The translations under genes were made by a program, and so were the position numbers. From the NCBI GenBank assembly GCA_947488905.1, contig CANLBJ010000007.1, positions 62,001-126,000 on the forward strand: a stretch of DNA of 64,000 nucleotides. The letters run 5' to 3'. This document shows positions 31,816 through 41,440 of the stretch, in pieces. Each line of letters starts with the position of its first letter. Positions within the stretch are counted from its first letter, which is position 1. This stretch comes from Ulvibacter algarum. GTDB taxonomy: Bacteria > Bacteroidota > Bacteroidia > Flavobacteriales > Flavobacteriaceae. The notes beneath the pieces were generated by a model. That model was not told the DNA's origin. It was given only the letters and a program-made list of their open reading frames with translations, and did no database searches.

Positions 31816-33039
31816 TTATGTAGTTTCCTGAACTATTTTAGTAACCTCTTCTGCTACATTCTCACTCATCCCAAAAGAGATACCAAAAGCAAGGATAGAG
31901 ATAACTATACCTATAACAAAAATGGTATAGGTGAGTCTTAAAATACGATATTTTCTATCTAGTACTTTTCCTAAAAAATATAAATCTTTGGTTAGTGAAG
32001 AGTACACGTAGTTTTTGTCTTTAATAAGCTCGTCTATAGCCCATTGAAATTGCGATAATTCCATTTTATGAAAATTTCCGAAGAACGTTAAGTTAACAGA
32101 TTTGTTCTCTACGTCTTCTTTAGTAAACTCTCCTCGGGTTACATTAGGTCTTGTAGCAATAACGGCAAGTACCATAGTTACTGTAGATGATATAACAAAA
32201 ATAGCTGTGGGCCATACTAAAAAAGCGTTGTTATCAAGTTTAGAAAGCAGGTTTGCTACTACTACAGAAATTATAATGGCATTTACAGATAGTAAAATAT
32301 TGGCCTTTGTATCTGCGATATCACTAAGTTTAATGTGATTACGAAGCGCAACACGATAAAAGGTTTGAATACCTCTTTCTGGGCTTTCATTTTTTGCCTC
32401 GGCCTTATACATGGCCTTCATTTTTTCTTTCTTGAGTTTCTTTTTTTCGTTTTTCTTTTCTTTAAGTAGCGCTGCAAGGTTCTTTTCTTTAGGAGATTGC
32501 CAGTTTTTTAAGGCATAATCACAGTAGTATTGGTGCTTTTCTGAGAGTACTGTAATGTTTTCGTCTCTCCACTCAGATGCAGTATATTCTTTAATACCCT
32601 GTAATTTATATTCTTGTCTTAAAAAGTCACTGGCTTCTTGAAAATAATCTTTAGCAAAATGTGAAGCATCTGCGTCACGTATCATCTCTTCAAGTCTACC
32701 TTTTGGGTCTCCTTTAAACTTAGTAGCCATAATACAGCAAGAAACTGCCTTAATAATGTCTTCGTCTACTTTTTGTTCTCTTAAGAATGCCTCTGCTATT
32801 TTAACACTTTCTTCTTCATGGCCTTCTCTTTTAATGGTGTATCCTGTATCGTGTAAAAGTGCCGCCAGTTGTAAGATGGTGGTATCTTTAACATTAATTT
32901 CAGAGTTTTCAATTATTTCATTGATACTTTTATACACACGTTTTGAGTGTGTATAATTATGGTAGGTGAATGTGACAGGTAATTTCTCTTTAAAAAGATG
33001 TAAAATAAAATCGTCTGCCTTTTGTACTATATCAATCAT
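31816..33039 (-). CDS. HD-domain phosphohydrolase fused to a Pycsar-effector-type TM domain (PycTM)
   Basis: A two-part protein of 407 residues. The N-terminal HD domain (1-180) carries the metal ligands His27/His31 (YHNYTH), the pair His63-Asp64 (LLHDTGY) and Asp122/Asp124 (RDADASHF), so hydrolysis of a nucleotide phosphodiester or polyphosphate is likely. A Lys/Glu-rich linker (184-215) follows. The rest resembles the PycTM module (DUF5706) of Pycsar antiphage effectors: LRNHIKLSDIADTKANILL, membrane segments near 245-268, 275-297 and 370-392, and the VNLTFFGNF loop. No pyrimidine cyclase is nearby, so a chromosomal nucleotide-sensing role is as possible as defence. Confidence 0.85.
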   Translation of the reverse strand: MIDIVQKADDFILHLFKEKLPVTFTYHNYTHSKRVYKSINEIIENSEINVKDTTILQLAALLHDTGYTIKREGHEEESVKIAEAFLREQKVDEDIIKAVSCCIMATKFKGDPKGRLEEMIRDADASHFAKDYFQEASDFLRQEYKLQGIKEYTASEWRDENITVLSEKHQYYCDYALKNWQSPKEKNLAALLKEKKNEKKKLKKEKMKAMYKAEAKNESPERGIQTFYRVALRNHIKLSDIADTKANILLSVNAIIISVVVANLLSKLDNNAFLVWPTAIFVISSTVTMVLAVIATRPNVTRGEFTKEDVENKSVNLTFFGNFHKMELSQFQWAIDELIKDKNYVYSSLTKDLYFLGKVLDRKYRILRLTYTIFVIGIVISILAFGISFGMSENVAEEVTKIVQETT

Positions 33040-33163
33040 AAGATACTTAAATTGACAACTAAATTACGAAAAATACAATCGAGACAATTTTCTAATGCAG
33101 AAAATTAACAGCATTATAACTTTTTTTTTGATTAATAGACGTCTTACTCCCTATTACTGCTAC

Positions 33164-36100
33164 ATGACTTACAAAAATTTATTCTTATTAATATTTTTTT
33201 TTATTGTTACTTCTTGTGCTACATATGCACCACAATATAAAAATACAGAGACATCTATTACATTTCCTACAGATAGGGAAGTGGCTACACAGTTTTATCT
33301 AATAGGAGATGCTGGTATATCACCTACAGGTGGTATGAGTAAAGGTTTAACTGCTGCAAAAAAAATTATAGGTGATGAGAGTAGTAAAAACGATTTTGCA
33401 TTTTATCTAGGAGATAACATTTACCCAGATGGTATGCCACCTATAGGTGCTGAAGACAGAAGTGAATCTGAAAATGCATTAGACGGGCAGTTAATGACAG
33501 TAAATGCATTTTCTGGGACAACCTATTTTATACCTGGTAACCATGACTGGTACAATGATGGTTTAAAAGGATTAAAGCGAGAGCAAGATTATTTAATTGA
33601 AAAGTCTGGTAATTCTGAGATATTTCAGCCTAAAGATGGTTGCCCTATTAAAAGTATCTCTGTAAGTGATGATTTGCAAATAATCATTATTGATACACAA
33701 TGGTATCTTGAAGACTGGAACGATGATCCTAATTTTAATAAGTATTGTGATATTAAATCTCGAGAAAAATTCTTTATTGAGATAGAGTTAGAAATTACTA
33801 AAAACAAGAATAAAAATATTTTATTTGCTATGCACCATCCTATGTATAGTAATGGGACACACGGTGGTTATTATGGTTTAGATAAACATTTATATCCTAT
33901 ACAGAAAAAAATACCAATGCCTGTGTTAGCAACTTTGGCAACACAAATTAGAACACAAGGTGGAGTATCTGTTCAAGATAGATATAATGAGCTCTATAAT
34001 AAGATGATGATTAAATTAGGAGGTATTGCAAAAAAGCATCCTCGTCTTGTCTTTGCTTCTGGTCATGAGCACTCTTTGCATCATATAGAAAAAGATGGCT
34101 TAATACAGATACAATCTGGTAGTGCTTCTAAGGAGTCTGCTGGAGCTTTAGGTGATGGTGGTGAGTTTAGTTATGGAGGTCACGGTTTTGCTGTAATGAC
34201 AGTTTTTAAAGACAAATCTACTTGGGTAAGATATTATGGAGTTCAAAATGATGAAGATCCTGTTTTACTTTTTCAGAAAGAAATATTTCCAGCAGAGGCA
34301 AAATATGAAGTAAAAGACTTGCCTTATACTTTTGAAAATGAAAGAGCAGCATCAATTTACACAAGAGATAGTATTACAGAGCTCTCATTTTTTAAAACCG
34401 TATGGGGATCAAAATATGAAAAAGTATATGCCACTCCAGTAAATGCTAAAGTAGCAACCTTAGATTCTTTATTTGGAGGTGTAACTGTGGGCGGTGATCG
34501 TAGTAACTTAGATTATAAAGCATTAGAGCTTATAGATGCAGAGGGTAATAAATATAGAATGAGGTCTTTGGGTAAAAACTCATTTAAATATAAAGAAAGG
34601 ATTAATGATAAATCAAATATTGAACTTGATGAAAATGGAGAAATAATTATTGCAGAAAATATAGATCCTTCTGAGAGAGATATATCATTTTATACAGCTA
34701 CACACCCTTATGCATCTTTAGCATTACCTAATCTAGCAGAAAAAGCAGGTGTTTTTCATACAAAACCTTCATTATACTTTGTACCTAAACAACGAAAACT
34801 AGGTCGCTTTAATGATGATTTTGGTGATGAACTATACCTAATCACACTAGAACCTAATGAAAAAAGTGTTGCAGCAAGTATCTATAGTTATCCAGATGAT
34901 ATAGAGACTACAGATGATATTTTAATAAAACTTAGAGAAAGTGGAAAAGTAGGGGTAGATGAATATGATTATATTAAGTCTAGACTATTTGATATGTTAG
35001 TGGGTAACTGGGATCGTAAAAAAGATAAATGGCGTTGGGCAGAATTTACTAATAAAGATAGTATAGATGTATTTGTACCAATACCAAAAAATAGAGATGA
35101 TGCATTTGCAAGTTTTGAAGGTAACATTCTAGATGTAGCAAGTTCTATCTTCGGAAAAACAACACAACGTCATATTTATAGCGATAACCTCACAGATTTA
35201 AAATGGTTTAATAAAGAAGGGATCATTTTTGATAGAGCTTTATTACATAGATCTGGTAGAAGCCAATGGACATATATTGCCAAAGAAATTCAGAAACAAT
35301 TGACAGATCAAGTCATTGAAGAGGCATTTAACCAAGTTCCGCCAGAGGTACAAGAAGAGACACTTTCAGAAATAAAAGAACACCTTAAGGCAAGACGAGA
35401 TAACCTTTTAAAGATTGCAAATAATTATTACAACATTCTCTCTACGCTACAAGTAATAGAGGCGACAGATAAAAAAGATATCATTGAGATTACTAGATTA
35501 CCTGGTAAGAAAACCGATATAAAAATATACGCTAATTATCTAGATGGCACCTCAAAAATTCTGGTAGATCGCAGCTTTAGCAGTAACGACACTCAAGAAC
35601 TATGGGTTTACGGGCTAGACGGCGATGACACATTTATAGTCAAAAATGAAGTGCCTGAAAATATTGATGATAGTAATCGTGTCTTTATAAGGTTAATAGG
35701 GGGGCACGGTAACGATACTTATAATATAAAGAAGGGAAATAGAGTTAAAGTCTATGACCATAAAACATTAGAAAATACAATTATTGATAAAGAAGGAGCA
35801 AATTTTAGGATGACAGATATTTATAATCTAAACACTTATGATTATCGTAAACAAATAGATAAGACCAATGATTTTCTGTTAGCGATAGGTTCTAATCCAG
35901 ATGATGGTTTTAGAACAGGGCTTCAGTATTCTTTTCAGAAAGAAGGTTTTCAAAGAAACCCATTTAGCTTTAAACATACTTTTAATGCAGCCTATTATGC
36001 AGATACACAAAGTTATGATTTTAACTATACTGGCGAATATGCAAATATATGGGGTGACAGAAATTTAAGCTATGATGTATATATTACAAGCCCTAATTAT

Positions 36101-36892
36101 ATAGAAAATTATTTTGGCTACGGAAATGAAACAACAAACACTAATAGTGACTTTGATGCAAATAGAGTAGAGGTTCAAAAAATAAGCGCAAATGTAGGTC
36201 TGTTAAAGAATAGTGCTTTTGGTAGTTTCTTTAAAACTCAGCTATCTTTTGATGCTGTAAAAATAGGCAGCAATATATCATCTAGTTTACCTACAAAAAC
36301 TTCTTTTACTGCAGATGAAACAAGCTTTTTTACTTCACTAGAAAGTATATATAGCTACCGTAGTTTTGATGACCCAATAAATCCTACCCTAGGGATGATG
36401 TTTGACCTTAATCCAGGGGTAACAAGCAATATTCAAGATGTAAGTAGAACCTTTGGGTATCTCAACACACGATTAGGCTTTTATAATTCTGTTACTACAA
36501 ATAGTAAGTTAGTATTAAAAACAAATATAAATGCTAAGTTTAACTTCGGAAACAAGTTTGAGTTTTACCAAGGGGTGAAGCTTGGTGGAGAAACGGGCTT
36601 GAGAGCATACAGAGAAGAACGTTTTACGGGTAAAACCTCATTAGTAGGTAATGCAGATCTTCGTTATAGTTTTGATACTTTTAAAATAGGTTTAATACCA
36701 TTACAAGTAGGTATTTATGGAGGAGCAGATCTAGGTCGTGTTTGGATACCGAGCAGACTCTCAGAACAATGGCACAACAGTTATGGTGGTGGTTTATGGA
36801 TTAACGGTCCAGGAGGGTTAAACGGCAAATTTAGTGCGTTTACAGCCACAGAAAGCACAAGAGTTTCTTTTGGTTTAGGGTTTAAATTTTAA
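33164..36892 (+). CDS. lipoprotein with metallophosphoesterase domain and C-terminal outer-membrane barrel
   Basis: A 1,242-residue surface protein. The signal ends in a lipobox (FIVTSC), so I start at the ATG at 33164 and not at 33095. The calcineurin-like phosphoesterase domain (30-370) keeps the metal ligands: Asp49 (GDAG), Asp84-Asn85 (GDN), Asn126-His127-Asp128 (GNHDW), His224 (HHP) and His301/His303 (GHEH). A middle region (about 445-700) has paired motifs WDRK (617) and PKNRDDAF (642-649). The end (from about 890) is a BamA/surface-antigen barrel with GLRAYREERF and a final aromatic FKF. It has a convergent paralogue at 37632-41267. Confidence 0.9.
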   Translation: MTYKNLFLLIFFFIVTSCATYAPQYKNTETSITFPTDREVATQFYLIGDAGISPTGGMSKGLTAAKKIIGDESSKNDFAFYLGDNIYPDGMPPIGAEDRSESENALDGQLMTVNAFSGTTYFIPGNHDWYNDGLKGLKREQDYLIEKSGNSEIFQPKDGCPIKSISVSDDLQIIIIDTQWYLEDWNDDPNFNKYCDIKSREKFFIEIELEITKNKNKNILFAMHHPMYSNGTHGGYYGLDKHLYPIQKKIPMPVLATLATQIRTQGGVSVQDRYNELYNKMMIKLGGIAKKHPRLVFASGHEHSLHHIEKDGLIQIQSGSASKESAGALGDGGEFSYGGHGFAVMTVFKDKSTWVRYYGVQNDEDPVLLFQKEIFPAEAKYEVKDLPYTFENERAASIYTRDSITELSFFKTVWGSKYEKVYATPVNAKVATLDSLFGGVTVGGDRSNLDYKALELIDAEGNKYRMRSLGKNSFKYKERINDKSNIELDENGEIIIAENIDPSERDISFYTATHPYASLALPNLAEKAGVFHTKPSLYFVPKQRKLGRFNDDFGDELYLITLEPNEKSVAASIYSYPDDIETTDDILIKLRESGKVGVDEYDYIKSRLFDMLVGNWDRKKDKWRWAEFTNKDSIDVFVPIPKNRDDAFASFEGNILDVASSIFGKTTQRHIYSDNLTDLKWFNKEGIIFDRALLHRSGRSQWTYIAKEIQKQLTDQVIEEAFNQVPPEVQEETLSEIKEHLKARRDNLLKIANNYYNILSTLQVIEATDKKDIIEITRLPGKKTDIKIYANYLDGTSKILVDRSFSSNDTQELWVYGLDGDDTFIVKNEVPENIDDSNRVFIRLIGGHGNDTYNIKKGNRVKVYDHKTLENTIIDKEGANFRMTDIYNLNTYDYRKQIDKTNDFLLAIGSNPDDGFRTGLQYSFQKEGFQRNPFSFKHTFNAAYYADTQSYDFNYTGEYANIWGDRNLSYDVYITSPNYIENYFGYGNETTNTNSDFDANRVEVQKISANVGLLKNSAFGSFFKTQLSFDAVKIGSNISSSLPTKTSFTADETSFFTSLESIYSYRSFDDPINPTLGMMFDLNPGVTSNIQDVSRTFGYLNTRLGFYNSVTTNSKLVLKTNINAKFNFGNKFEFYQGVKLGGETGLRAYREERFTGKTSLVGNADLRYSFDTFKIGLIPLQVGIYGGADLGRVWIPSRLSEQWHNSYGGGLWINGPGGLNGKFSAFTATESTRVSFGLGFKF

Positions 36893-36909
36893 TTTAAAAA
36901 ACTATAAAA

Positions 36910-37545
36910 ATGAATATAGGGTTTAAACAGTTAAACATCATTTATGCATCTTTTCTATGTGTAGTACTTTTATCTTCTTGCAACAATTTTAAAGAAGAGG
37001 TTAAGTTTGATGAAGGTGCAATTGTAGATAATGTTTATAAGAGTGAGGCTTTAGGTTGGTCTATAGAAATACCTCAAGACTGGGATTTAATTTCTCTTAA
37101 TGAACAAATAGAAACTAATGAGTTGGGTCAAGATGCGATAGAAGATTACATTGATGGAGAGATAGAAATGAGCGGACTTAAAAATTTAGTTTCTTTTAAG
37201 AAAGATGACTTTAATAGTTTTCAATCTTCATCAGAGTCTTATGATTTAGATTATGAAGGGGAGTATGAAGATATAAATACCATGTTAAAAGAGCTTATTT
37301 ATGAAACATTTAGATCTCAAGGTATGAAGACAGACACTACTGCCACTACAACGGTTAATGTAGATGGTCTTGATTTTTATACGTATTCTATCACATTATA
37401 TGGCCCAGATGATGTAGAAATACTTAAACAAGAGATGTTTTCCAGATACATTAATGGTCAAGATTTTGGTGTAAATATTAATTATAATAATCAAGAAAGT
37501 GGAAAAGTGTTAAGAGATGCTTTTTTAAATTCTATGTTTGAATAA
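36910..37545 (+). CDS. hypothetical lipoprotein (211 aa)
   Basis: An exported lipoprotein with signal and lipobox ending LLSSC near residue 25. The acidic mature part starts with a segment typical of beta-rich stress lipoproteins (YKSEALGWSIEIPQDWDL), resembling the PsbP/photosystem-like or YmgD-like fold only in a general way. I do not recognise a family with confidence. It lies 17 bases after the phosphatase-barrel gene, so it is probably co-transcribed and may act with it at the outer membrane. Confidence 0.75.
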   Translation: MNIGFKQLNIIYASFLCVVLLSSCNNFKEEVKFDEGAIVDNVYKSEALGWSIEIPQDWDLISLNEQIETNELGQDAIEDYIDGEIEMSGLKNLVSFKKDDFNSFQSSSESYDLDYEGEYEDINTMLKELIYETFRSQGMKTDTTATTTVNVDGLDFYTYSITLYGPDDVEILKQEMFSRYINGQDFGVNINYNNQESGKVLRDAFLNSMFE

Positions 37546-37569
37546 ACTTATAAAAGCTTAAGTAAAAAT

Positions 37570-37607
37570 AAAACTCCCATTTCCTATTAAAAGGAAATGG
37601 GAGTTTT
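37570..37607. terminator. bidirectional terminator between the two convergent operons
   Basis: Arms AAAACTCCCATTTCCT (37570-37585) and AGGAAATGGGAGTTTT (37592-37607) pair perfectly around a 6-base loop. Confidence 0.9.
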
Positions 37608-37631
37608 AGGTTATTAGTGTTTTCTGAAATA

Positions 37632-40600
37632 TTAAAAACCGAAACCAAACCCTATTTGAAGTTGAGAACCTTCATCGCTTGTAAAATATCCAAGATTAAG
37701 ACCAAAACTGTTAAGACCACTTACCCATAATCCTCCTCCTTGAGAAGTGTGCCAATTGTTACTGTCTTCTCCATCAACCCAAACACGACCGTAGTCAAAA
37801 CCACCATAAATACCATAGTTAATAGGTATTACAGATGTAACTATTTTACCTAATCTTATATTTAAGTCACTAGTTTGATACACATAAGATTCTCCCGTAA
37901 AACGTTCGTCTCTAAAACCTCTTAAGCCGTTATTACCACCAATACTAGGGGCGTGGTAAAAGAAATACTCATTTCCGAAGTTAGTTTTACCTTCTACTAG
38001 TGTGCTAAACACAAGATTACCAGATGCAATTAGTTTTTGTTTTATACCTATTTGAGCACTTGCGTAACCAAAGTTATTATCTTCTAATTCTAAATTGCTT
38101 TTATATCCTAAAGTTGCGTTTAAATGCAGTTCGCGCGTAGGGAAGTCTGCAGCATCTAAGTTTTCATAATTAGCAGAAACTTCTCCACCTATATAATTTT
38201 GACGGTTCAATAATCCTGTATCGCCAAAATTAGCATTGTTAAAAATTCTATCTGCATCTTCTTCAATTTCCCAAGTTTCAAAAATACCTTTCACTTTAAA
38301 GTGTTTTGATGCGATACCTATATCTCCTACTATTTGTTCTGTTCTTGCTCTGTTAAACTCTACGTCAACCAGGTCATCATCATATGTAGTGTCATTACCC
38401 AAACCAAAATAGTTTTTTGCATATCCATCATTAGTAGCATAAACGCCCACTTCAAGATTCCAGTTAGGAAAGATATTTGCAAACACACCATTATAATCAA
38501 GTTCTATGGCGCTAGTTTGAGTAAAGTAATTAACCATTAAGGTATGTTTGTATCTAAAAGGGTTACCGTTAAACTCGTAGTTTGTATAGGTGTCTGTAGC
38601 ACCAAAAAACAAACCGTCGTCTCTTCTAAACCCAATAGATGGCAATAATATATTATTATTTTCTTTAAAGTATCTCCAGTGCCAAGTATTAGTTTCATAC
38701 CTGTTTGTTAATTGATTTTTAGGTTTTTTATCTTCAAACTTAGTGTTCTCGTGTCTCCAGTCATACACTTTTAATCTTTTTTTATTTGACACATTAAATT
38801 GATCTTTACCATAACCACCTATTAATCTTACTTTAATCTCGTGGTCACTATCATCACCATTTACTATAAATACATCATCATCTTCTAGACCATATAACCA
38901 GATTTCATTTGTATCTTTTTTATCAAAGGTTCTATTATAGAACACCTTGTTAGTTTCGTTTTTTAGTTTTCGCTCAATAGTAACTTGAGTTTTTCCATCT
39001 TGCAATCTTGTTATGGTAAATTTGTCATCTTTATTTGTACCATGTACAGAGACAATTGCGTCCATTCTTTTACCATACACCTCTGCAATAGATACAATGT
39101 TTTGAAGGCGGCCTTTTAAGCTTTGTTTAATAGCTTGAGAGTTTTCATCTTGTACTTCTAGTGGTATGTTTTTAAAAGCAGCTTCTATGTCTGCATCTGT
39201 AATGCCGTCTTGTATAGCTTTAGCCTCTTCCATCCAAACAGTATGGTCAAATTTATTAAGAACAGCACGATCTAGATTGTTCCCTTCACCATTAAACCAC
39301 TTTATGTCTGGGATCTCTGCGTGATAAGATTGCCAAAAACGTACATCTGGTAAAATAAGCTGGATTAAAGGGATTGCAATACCATCAAACTTAGAGAATG
39401 CAGCATCTCTATCTCTAGGAATAGGGATAAATCTAATGTCATCATCATTTACTTTGTATTGCGCCCAGCGCCACTGATCATTATGTCTATCCCAGTCACC
39501 AATAAGCATATCAAATATACGTGCTCTAATAAAAGCTCTTTGGTCAAGGCTGTATCTTTCATCTTCTTTTAGTTTTTCAAAAACATCTGTAGTACTTTCA
39601 AACTGTTCAATCTTACCTTTTACGTCTGGGTTGGCCCTATTATAACCATCAAAATCTTTATTAGCATCATTAGCTCTTTCTTCAATAAAATATAGTTGGT
39701 CTCCATATTCTTTGCCTAATATTTCAAAACCTGGTTGTTTAGGTAAATAATATAATTGAGTATTTGCGTGATTTACTTTTGCAGAAGCTGCTAACGGATT
39801 AATAACTAACTGCATATAAGGATGTGTGGTGCTAAAAAAGTCATAAACTGCTGTTTCTGCAAACGTACCTTTATAATTTTCTTCATTAAATGCAAGACCT
39901 TTAATTTTAAACCTTAAAAACTTAAGAGCATTTTTTTCAAGCCCACGCATAGCATATTCTCTTCCTTGCTCATCTACAAGTCTGGCAGAGAAAGATTGGT
40001 GCCCACCACCTTTTTGAATAATAGTGAGTGGTGACTCCATTTGTTCTAAAATTCCGATAGGAGCGGTAACTGGTTTCCCAAAATAATCACGATACCTTTT
40101 ACCCCAGATAAAATTATATACACCAGATTTATTTAGCTTGTCTTCATCTGTTGTGATGGGTACTGTTTTTGTTGCTTCGGAAATATTAGGGACGTCAAAT
40201 TTTTCTGAATTTGGTAAATCAAGAGCAGGTGTCACATCTATAATGTTCTCTTCATCCTCAGTAATAAATGAAACAGAAGAGCTTCCATCTCCATAATATT
40301 TCAGCACAGCAAAACCTTGTTTGCCTTGTGCAAACTGACCTTCATATTTAAGAATACCACCAGCGGTAGTAATATTGTCTTTGGCTCTGTGAACTCCAGA
40401 GGCAGATCCCATTGCACCACTTATTAATTGGTGTATGCTACCACCTTTAAGGTATTGTAGGCTAGGGTCGTGTCCAGAAACTATGGTCACTCTGTCTAAT
40501 TCTTGTGCAAATGCAGCAACTAAAACTCTTAACTCGTTGTAACGATCATAATTTGTGTAAGCAGGGGAGAAGCCGCCTAGACCGTTATTGTATTTACCGT

Positions 40601-41267
40601 TATTAAACACTGGGTGATGCATTACTATAACAAGATTTTTATTGCGAGCATCTTTAATGTAACCTTCTAATTCTTCAGAAAACCTTCTGCGAGTAACGAT
40701 GTCTATACATTTTCTGTTTATGTCTTCTACGTGATCCCAGTCTTGTATGTACCAATTAGAATCTACAAAAAGAATAGCAAGTTTGTCGTTAATGTCTTTG
40801 TAGTCTAGTGGGCAAACGTTATTAGGTTGTACAGAGATTCTTTTTAGATTTTCATCTTTAATATAGTTCTCTATCCATTCAATGTTTTTAGATTTTTTAC
40901 TAGACCATTCATTATCACCAAGATTAAAGTAAGTATGTCCTTTAAAGTCTTTTGCGAGAGTTAATTGTGATTCTAGAAGTGCCTGCTTTGCATTTTTATC
41001 ATTGTTCTCCAGGTCTGTAAAATCTCCAGTAAAAAGTAAAGTGCTATTTTTTGAAGCACCTTCTAATTGAGATTGCAGCTTTTGCATTAAACCAGCAGAG
41101 ATTGGTCCATTGCCTTGACCGCCTGTTATGTAAAAGGTATGAGTTGTTTCTTTATTTTTATTGGTGTCACTTAGTGAGTCAATTTGTTGTGTTTTAATAG
41201 AAGCACAACTAATAACAAAAAACGAAATGATAAGTGGTATAATTGAGGTTGGGTAGTTTGTTTTCAT
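37632..41267 (-). CDS. lipoprotein paralogue with degenerate metallophosphoesterase domain and outer-membrane barrel
   Basis: A 1,211-residue paralogue of the protein at 33164-36892, read in the opposite direction. The lipobox is FFVISC, start at 41267. The phosphoesterase fold is there, but several metal ligands are replaced: ITGGQG (Gly50) in place of GDAG, GDNE (117-120) in place of GNHD, and GHDP (265-268) in place of GHEH, while HHP (217-219) is kept. It is likely inactive or has altered chemistry. The middle motifs are intact: GDWDRH (Asp593-His595) and PRDRDAAF (Asp621). The barrel ends in IGFGFGF. It may serve as a partner or regulator of the active paralogue. Confidence 0.88.
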   Translation of the reverse strand: MKTNYPTSIIPLIISFFVISCASIKTQQIDSLSDTNKNKETTHTFYITGGQGNGPISAGLMQKLQSQLEGASKNSTLLFTGDFTDLENNDKNAKQALLESQLTLAKDFKGHTYFNLGDNEWSSKKSKNIEWIENYIKDENLKRISVQPNNVCPLDYKDINDKLAILFVDSNWYIQDWDHVEDINRKCIDIVTRRRFSEELEGYIKDARNKNLVIVMHHPVFNNGKYNNGLGGFSPAYTNYDRYNELRVLVAAFAQELDRVTIVSGHDPSLQYLKGGSIHQLISGAMGSASGVHRAKDNITTAGGILKYEGQFAQGKQGFAVLKYYGDGSSSVSFITEDEENIIDVTPALDLPNSEKFDVPNISEATKTVPITTDEDKLNKSGVYNFIWGKRYRDYFGKPVTAPIGILEQMESPLTIIQKGGGHQSFSARLVDEQGREYAMRGLEKNALKFLRFKIKGLAFNEENYKGTFAETAVYDFFSTTHPYMQLVINPLAASAKVNHANTQLYYLPKQPGFEILGKEYGDQLYFIEERANDANKDFDGYNRANPDVKGKIEQFESTTDVFEKLKEDERYSLDQRAFIRARIFDMLIGDWDRHNDQWRWAQYKVNDDDIRFIPIPRDRDAAFSKFDGIAIPLIQLILPDVRFWQSYHAEIPDIKWFNGEGNNLDRAVLNKFDHTVWMEEAKAIQDGITDADIEAAFKNIPLEVQDENSQAIKQSLKGRLQNIVSIAEVYGKRMDAIVSVHGTNKDDKFTITRLQDGKTQVTIERKLKNETNKVFYNRTFDKKDTNEIWLYGLEDDDVFIVNGDDSDHEIKVRLIGGYGKDQFNVSNKKRLKVYDWRHENTKFEDKKPKNQLTNRYETNTWHWRYFKENNNILLPSIGFRRDDGLFFGATDTYTNYEFNGNPFRYKHTLMVNYFTQTSAIELDYNGVFANIFPNWNLEVGVYATNDGYAKNYFGLGNDTTYDDDLVDVEFNRARTEQIVGDIGIASKHFKVKGIFETWEIEEDADRIFNNANFGDTGLLNRQNYIGGEVSANYENLDAADFPTRELHLNATLGYKSNLELEDNNFGYASAQIGIKQKLIASGNLVFSTLVEGKTNFGNEYFFYHAPSIGGNNGLRGFRDERFTGESYVYQTSDLNIRLGKIVTSVIPINYGIYGGFDYGRVWVDGEDSNNWHTSQGGGLWVSGLNSFGLNLGYFTSDEGSQLQIGFGFGF

Positions 41268-41415
41268 AAAAAAGGTTTGTGTATGTAAATGTAATATAGA
41301 CATTTAAGTTAATAGATGTGTTTATGAATATTTTAAGAGAGGTTTAGTAAAGATTAAGATTTGTCTAATAATAAGGTTTAACCTTACTTTTTGCTGAAAA
41401 TTATATGTATATTAA

Positions 41416-41423
41416 TATATTTG
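41416..41423 (+). promoter_or_regulatory. promoter of the sulfate-activation operon
   Basis: TATATTTG followed by C fits TAnnTTTGC, 17 bases before the cysQ ATG at 41441. A TTG lies 22 bases upstream (41391-41393). The leader would be very short. Confidence 0.7.
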
Positions 41424-41440
41424 CACCCTTAAAAAAAACA

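Noticed and set aside
33095-33163. Upstream extension of the phosphatase-barrel gene
   Set aside because: It would bury the lipoprotein signal behind 23 residues; the ATG at 33164 gives a standard lipobox signal.
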